Source: Phycisphaerales bacterium
GTDB lineage: Bacteria > Planctomycetota > Phycisphaerae > Sedimentisphaerales > Anaerobacaceae
Assembly (NCBI GenBank): GCA_003533825.1
Contig: DQCG01000344.1
Coordinates: forward strand, 529-9,643
Length of the DNA: 9,115 nucleotides
Direction of reading: 5' to 3'
In this document: positions 6,052-9,115 of the stretch, piece by piece
Layout of the letters: every line of letters starts with the position of its first letter
How positions within the stretch are numbered: position 1 is the first letter of the stretch
The notes under the pieces: model-generated
Told to the model about the DNA's origin: nothing
The model's input: only the letters and a program-made list of their open reading frames with translations
The model's database searches: none
Translations under genes and position numbers: made by a program

Positions 6052-7491
6052 TTATCCTTCTTTGACGATGTTGAATCCCATCAGGACGCCGAGATTCTTC
6101 ATGTCATCCATGTGGTCGCCGTAGAAGACCGCGCGGTGCAGCAGCGCCATCGTGCCGCCCTTAAGGATGCCTGCGCCCCAGTTGTGGTACATCTTGCGGG
6201 CATCGTCGACCTTGGTCCAGAACTGGGTTCGGCAGCCGAGCTCATCGTGGGTAATTTTATAGATTTTCCCGGTCGAGATCAGCATGGAGTCGAGGTTGAT
6301 GAACTTAGCACAGGTGACATCTTGCCCGATGCGGTTCTCCACATCCAGTGAGACTCCCCGCTCGCTGTCACTCTGTGTCCGGATGCTGAATGGCAAACGC
6401 TTGCCGTCGGGCCCGTCCATCTTCGTCGCCGAGGTGCAGTGGAAGTGTATCAGTGCATCCTCGGACGTATCGAAGACCGGATCGGTGATAAAGCCCGGGA
6501 TACCGAACGCATAGTTGAACATCAGCATCGTGAGGGTAGAGTCCATATCTCCCTCGCAGGCCCCGACAAGTCCGAGGTCGTTGAGTTTACTAAACGTCAG
6601 ACAGCCTTTGGCCGGCCCACCCATACAGTTTGAACTGGTGACGGCACGTGCCCGGTGCTTGATCATCATATCTTTCATCGCCAGGTAGAAGCGTGCCGAA
6701 TTGATGATTTCCTTTCTGGAGGGTTCGACGATTTTCTTGGCCTTGCTGATCCAGTATTTCTTTGCTTCCTCTTCGGCGGCCTTAATATCGATGGCCTGGT
6801 GGGCTTTGACGGTTTCCTCGACGCTAATCGGAATCACGTCAACGCCGAGGCGTTTCTTGACCATTTCGGCAGAGCAAGCCGCGGCTGTCCCCTGTGGCCC
6901 ACGCACAACGATGATGCGTGTTTTCCGCAGGTGCGGCCCGACCCTCATTAATCCGACGGTTCGATCTATCTCGCTGAAGTCGCTGGTCGGCAGCAGAATT
7001 ACTTTCTTGCCGTCTTTCTGCCATTGTGGAAAATACATCCAGCCGTGCCCGCTGAATGGCTGGGAGAATACCGCCGTGGGCAGCCCGACGTCGATGATTC
7101 GGTCCATCGCCGCCTTGGGCGCACCGCCGCCGTGGCCGGACAGGTGGAATATCAGAACGCCGTCGGCATCTCTCAGCCTGGGCAGAATCTTTTCCACCTC
7201 GGTCGGGGGAACCAGCTCGCCGCCAGTGAACTTGACGTCGCCCAGTTTGCGTTCTATGCCGGCGAGATATTTATCAAATTTGGCAATCTCATCCTTTGGT
7301 CTTGACAGGTAAATCCCACCGGTTCTGCCGATATAGACCTTGTAGATTTTCACAGCGGGCAACCTTGGCGGCCATTCTCCGGCCTGGCCGGCCGCTGCGG
7401 ATTGATTGGCCAATTGTGTGCCCATTATCACAGCTCCCGCTCCTGCCGCACTTGCACCCAGGAATTCTCTTCGATTGATTAAATCACTCAT
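6052..7491 (-). CDS. Tat-exported protein with L-fucose/arabinose-isomerase-like fold (479 aa)
   Basis: The N-terminus is a twin-arginine signal: NRREFLG (RR at residues 7-8), a mild hydrophobic stretch of residues 11-24, and small residues SAAAGQA (31-37) where cleavage could occur. The mature part resembles sugar isomerases of the FucI/AraA fold. A substrate-domain strand pattern includes DADGVLIFHLSGHGGG (108-123). The C-terminal half has CMGGPAKGCLTFSKLND (289-305), ACEGDMDSTLTMLM (311-324) and GIPGFITDPV (330-339), then HFHC (349-352). In FucI the equivalent region carries the metal ligands Glu and Asp and a distal His; E313, D337 and H349 or H351 are candidates here. Known isomerases of this fold are cytoplasmic, so export is unusual. 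The protein may be a periplasmic isomerase, or a binding or lyase derivative. AAGGAG seven bases upstream fixes the start. It is divergent from the lamin-tail gene and first of four leftward genes. Confidence 0.75.
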   Translation of the reverse strand: MSDLINRREFLGASAAGAGAVIMGTQLANQSAAAGQAGEWPPRLPAVKIYKVYIGRTGGIYLSRPKDEIAKFDKYLAGIERKLGDVKFTGGELVPPTEVEKILPRLRDADGVLIFHLSGHGGGAPKAAMDRIIDVGLPTAVFSQPFSGHGWMYFPQWQKDGKKVILLPTSDFSEIDRTVGLMRVGPHLRKTRIIVVRGPQGTAAACSAEMVKKRLGVDVIPISVEETVKAHQAIDIKAAEEEAKKYWISKAKKIVEPSRKEIINSARFYLAMKDMMIKHRARAVTSSNCMGGPAKGCLTFSKLNDLGLVGACEGDMDSTLTMLMFNYAFGIPGFITDPVFDTSEDALIHFHCTSATKMDGPDGKRLPFSIRTQSDSERGVSLDVENRIGQDVTCAKFINLDSMLISTGKIYKITHDELGCRTQFWTKVDDARKMYHNWGAGILKGGTMALLHRAVFYGDHMDDMKNLGVLMGFNIVKEG

Positions 7492-7498
7492 AACCGCG

Positions 7499-7504
7499 CT
7501 CCTT
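7499..7504 (-). promoter_or_regulatory. Ribosome binding site of the Tat-signal gene
   Basis: A perfect AAGGAG on the minus strand lies seven bases before the ATG at 7491. This is the strongest Shine-Dalgarno in the window along with that of the lamin-tail gene, and it confirms that the twin-arginine segment is translated. Confidence 0.8.
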
Positions 7505-7590
7505 ATTAATACTGTTTCAAAGGTTTTTTCAAAATTGCCTGTTACGCATTTAGATGCCTTGTTTTTCCTGCACTAACCTTTTCAGAAATC

Positions 7591-7606
7591 ACTGCCATCG
7601 GGCAGT
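7591..7606. repeat. Perfect 6-bp dyad ACTGCC-ATCG-GGCAGT, possible operator
   Basis: It sits about 100 bp upstream of the Tat-signal start and about 190 bp upstream of the rightward promoter. No T-run follows on either strand, so it is not a terminator. The arms share ACTGCC with the direct repeats at 7620 and 7733, which makes a regulator-binding site possible but unproven. Confidence 0.3.
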
Positions 7607-7791
7607 ACGACAAATGATATACTGCCGGACATCGCAAATCAAGTAATAACTTGCCGGAGAATTATCCCGATGTTTTGGCTCAAAGTTGTGCCATATCTTC
7701 CCTTTTTCAGTTTATAAAGCCGGCGCGATTTTTACTGCCGGTACAATAGATCGACAGTATTCTGACACTTCTCCGTCTCAACTGAAAGTCA

Positions 7792-7821
7792 TTGACTAAA
7801 GTATGCCCGATATGGTACAAT
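7792..7821 (+). promoter_or_regulatory. Sigma70-type promoter of the lamin-tail gene
   Basis: TTGACT (7792-7797, 5 of 6 to consensus) is followed after 18 bases by TACAAT (7816-7821, 5 of 6). The start of transcription would be near 7829, leaving a leader of about 60 bases before the ATG at 7890. Confidence 0.6.
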
Positions 7822-7872
7822 AAGCATAGGTTATAAATTACTAAATGAACTTCAGTATCTCAAACCACCAGT

Positions 7873-7880
7873 GAGGAAGG
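7873..7880 (+). promoter_or_regulatory. Ribosome binding site of the lamin-tail gene
   Basis: GAGGAAGG lies nine bases before the ATG at 7890, a strong Shine-Dalgarno. Together with the signal peptide that follows, it fixes the start of this edge-truncated gene. Confidence 0.75.
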
Positions 7881-7889
7881 TTACTAAAG

Positions 7890-9115
7890 ATGTTCAGATA
7901 TTTTGAAAGCTCGTTAATCGCCCTTATTGCGGCATTATCTTTGATTGGCACTATTGAAAAGAGCTGTCTGGCGGGCGATTTATCCGGGGTTTTCCGTGTC
8001 GATACGGCGAATACGGCTCTTTTGGATGAGAACCTGCCCGAAACGGATTTCGGTGTTGTGATTAACGAGATTCACTACGATCCGGATGTCAAAACCGAGC
8101 TGGTAGAGTTTGTCGAGCTGTATAACACAACCCCGGCTGATATCGATCTTACCGGGTGGTGTTTCAGCAATGCTGTTTCTTACCAGTTTCCCGCCGGATC
8201 GATACTGCCTGCCAGAGGTTATATTATAGTAGCACAGGATCCGGCCTGGATTAATGTAAAATGGAGCAGCGGCAGATTAGTCGTGCCTCCCAGTTTGGTC
8301 TTCGGTCCATTTGCAGGCAAGCTCGGCAACGACGGAGACAATATCGAACTGTATAATGCCGATGGTCAGATAGTCGACCGGGTCGATTATCAGCTTGGCT
8401 TTCCCTGGCCTACTATTGGCGACGCCGATCCCGATAATCAGCCGGGCACCGGACATTCCATACAACTTGTAAATCCATTTGGCGACAACGATCTGGGCGG
8501 TAGCTGGCGTTCCGCTTATCCCACAGTGATGGCATATAACGATACGGTTTATCTCGACAACACTCCGCCTCATATCCGCCAGGTGAAGCACTCACCCAAA
8601 CAACCCAGATCAAATCAGATCGTTACTATTACTGCCAAGGTGACCGACTCAGACGGCGTAAGCGACGTTATACTGAGCTATCAGGTTGTAGAACCGGGCA
8701 ACTATATAGGTATCGATGATTGGCAGTACGGTTCAAATTGGTTCGGTATCGATATGCACGATGATGGGCTTGCCGGCGACGAAATCGCCGGCGACGATAC
8801 GTATAGTGTACAACTGCCAGGCTCTTTACAGAGACACCGCCGGTTTCTGCGCTACCGTATCACAATCATCGATGACGGCGGGCGCGGTCTTATGGTGCCG
8901 TATATGGATGATCCACAGCCGAATTTCGCATATTTTGTCTACGATGGGGTGCCGCCCTGGTACGGAGCCGTCAGGCCCGGAGTAACTGCCGCTGTGAAAT
9001 TCGATACTGATGTGATGAGCAGTCTGCCAGTGTATCATCTCATCAGCAAGAAATCCGACGCCGAGACTGCTACCTGGTTCGAAAAATACGGCGGCAGCGA
9101 TTACAAATGGTTCGG
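7890..9115 (+). CDS. Secreted lamin-tail-domain protein, probably leading into a CotH kinase-like domain (N-terminal 408 residues; 3' end outside window)
   Basis: The frame runs open from the ATG at 7890 to the right edge, so the gene is cut. Residues 1-28 look like a signal peptide: FRYFE, a hydrophobic core of about 9-20, and a likely cleavage after CLA at 26-28. The lone cysteine lacks a lipobox, so lipoprotein anchoring is unlikely. Residues 56-174 fit a lamin-tail domain (LTD, an Ig-like fold): VVINEIHYDPD, EFVELYNTTPADIDLTGWCF, LPARGYIIVAQD, GDNIELYNADGQIVDRVDY. Residues 225-335 look like a second beta-sandwich, with NTPPHIRQVKHSP, VTITAKVTDSDGVSDV and the acidic MHDDGLAGDEIAGDDTYSV. 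From about 378, LPVYHLISKKSDAET resembles the opening of a CotH-type domain, which often follows LTDs; this last call is tentative because the catalytic residues lie outside. The likely role is an extracellular or surface protein. It is driven by the promoter at 7792-7821. Confidence 0.8.
   Translation, partial: MFRYFESSLIALIAALSLIGTIEKSCLAGDLSGVFRVDTANTALLDENLPETDFGVVINEIHYDPDVKTELVEFVELYNTTPADIDLTGWCFSNAVSYQFPAGSILPARGYIIVAQDPAWINVKWSSGRLVVPPSLVFGPFAGKLGNDGDNIELYNADGQIVDRVDYQLGFPWPTIGDADPDNQPGTGHSIQLVNPFGDNDLGGSWRSAYPTVMAYNDTVYLDNTPPHIRQVKHSPKQPRSNQIVTITAKVTDSDGVSDVILSYQVVEPGNYIGIDDWQYGSNWFGIDMHDDGLAGDEIAGDDTYSVQLPGSLQRHRRFLRYRITIIDDGGRGLMVPYMDDPQPNFAYFVYDGVPPWYGAVRPGVTAAVKFDTDVMSSLPVYHLISKKSDAETATWFEKYGGSDYKWF

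Larger units (their letters stand above)
7492..7889. other. Divergent intergenic region (398 bp) with repeated ACTGCC elements
   Basis: No convincing gene lies here. The spacer separates the divergent Tat-signal and lamin-tail genes and is AT-rich. It holds a perfect 6-bp hairpin, ACTGCC/GGCAGT with loop ATCG (7591-7606). The same hexamer recurs in the 9-bp direct repeat TACTGCCGG at 7620-7628 and 7733-7741. A promoter reading right is at 7792-7821. No clear leftward promoter was recognised. Confidence 0.5.

Noticed and set aside
6701..7312. Plus-strand open frame of about 200 codons opposite the Tat-signal gene
   Set aside because: Its composition is low-information and serine/proline/isoleucine-rich, it has no motif or ribosome site, and the opposite strand encodes a coherent protein with a strong start.
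7670..7717. A 15-codon ORF (MFWLKVVPYLPFFSL) with GGAGA upstream, as a leader peptide
   Set aside because: It lies upstream of the recognised promoter at 7792 and is far too short to judge. Nothing connects it to either neighbour.

Overview
The window is a 9.1 kb piece of bacterial chromosome with about 50-53% G+C in its genes. It carries seven protein genes: five complete and one cut at each edge. The mix fits a Planctomycetota-like (PVC-group, perhaps Phycisphaerae) genome. That mix is a Tat-exported sugar-isomerase-fold protein, a serine-hydrolase/DUF4185 fusion, an atypical Nramp-like carrier and a large secreted lamin-tail protein leading into a probable CotH domain. The assignment rests on protein style only; there is no rRNA or marker phylogeny here.

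Layout. The left edge (1-1176, +) holds the C-terminal part of a serine beta-lactamase-like protein fused to a DUF4185-like beta-propeller domain. After 128 bp comes a 485-residue Nramp-superfamily membrane transporter (1305-2762, +) that lacks the canonical metal-binding motifs. It converges, with only 15 bp between stop codons, on a leftward block of four genes. In transcription order these are a Tat-signal protein with an L-fucose-isomerase-like fold (7491-6052), an orphan radical SAM protein with a degenerate B12-binding-like N-terminus (5985-4687), a small four-helix-bundle protein of the 23S rRNA intervening-sequence (IVP/S23) family (4588-4196), and the tRNA methylthiotransferase miaB (4157-2778). 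Facing the other way, across a 398 bp divergent spacer with a good sigma70-type promoter, is the start of a secreted lamin-tail-domain protein (7890 to the right edge, +).

The most unusual feature is the four-helix-bundle gene. It is AT-rich (about 38% G+C by hand count) among roughly 52% G+C neighbours. It is bracketed on both sides by a 35 bp array of five degenerate 7-bp tandem repeats (consensus AATYTGA), and the two arrays are in inverted orientation. The 485 bp unit (4160-4644) looks like a discrete cassette set two bases away from the miaB start codon, where it leaves miaB without a visible Shine-Dalgarno sequence. A plausible promoter lies just outside it. A transcript from there could fold the two arrays together around the ORF, which recalls the stem-bounded rRNA intervening sequences this protein family is named for.

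The other genes are probably housekeeping (miaB) or accessory, extracytoplasmic and carbohydrate-related (DUF4185 fusion, Tat isomerase-like protein, lamin-tail protein). No defence system, CRISPR array, tRNA, rRNA, reverse transcriptase or transposase gene was recognised.
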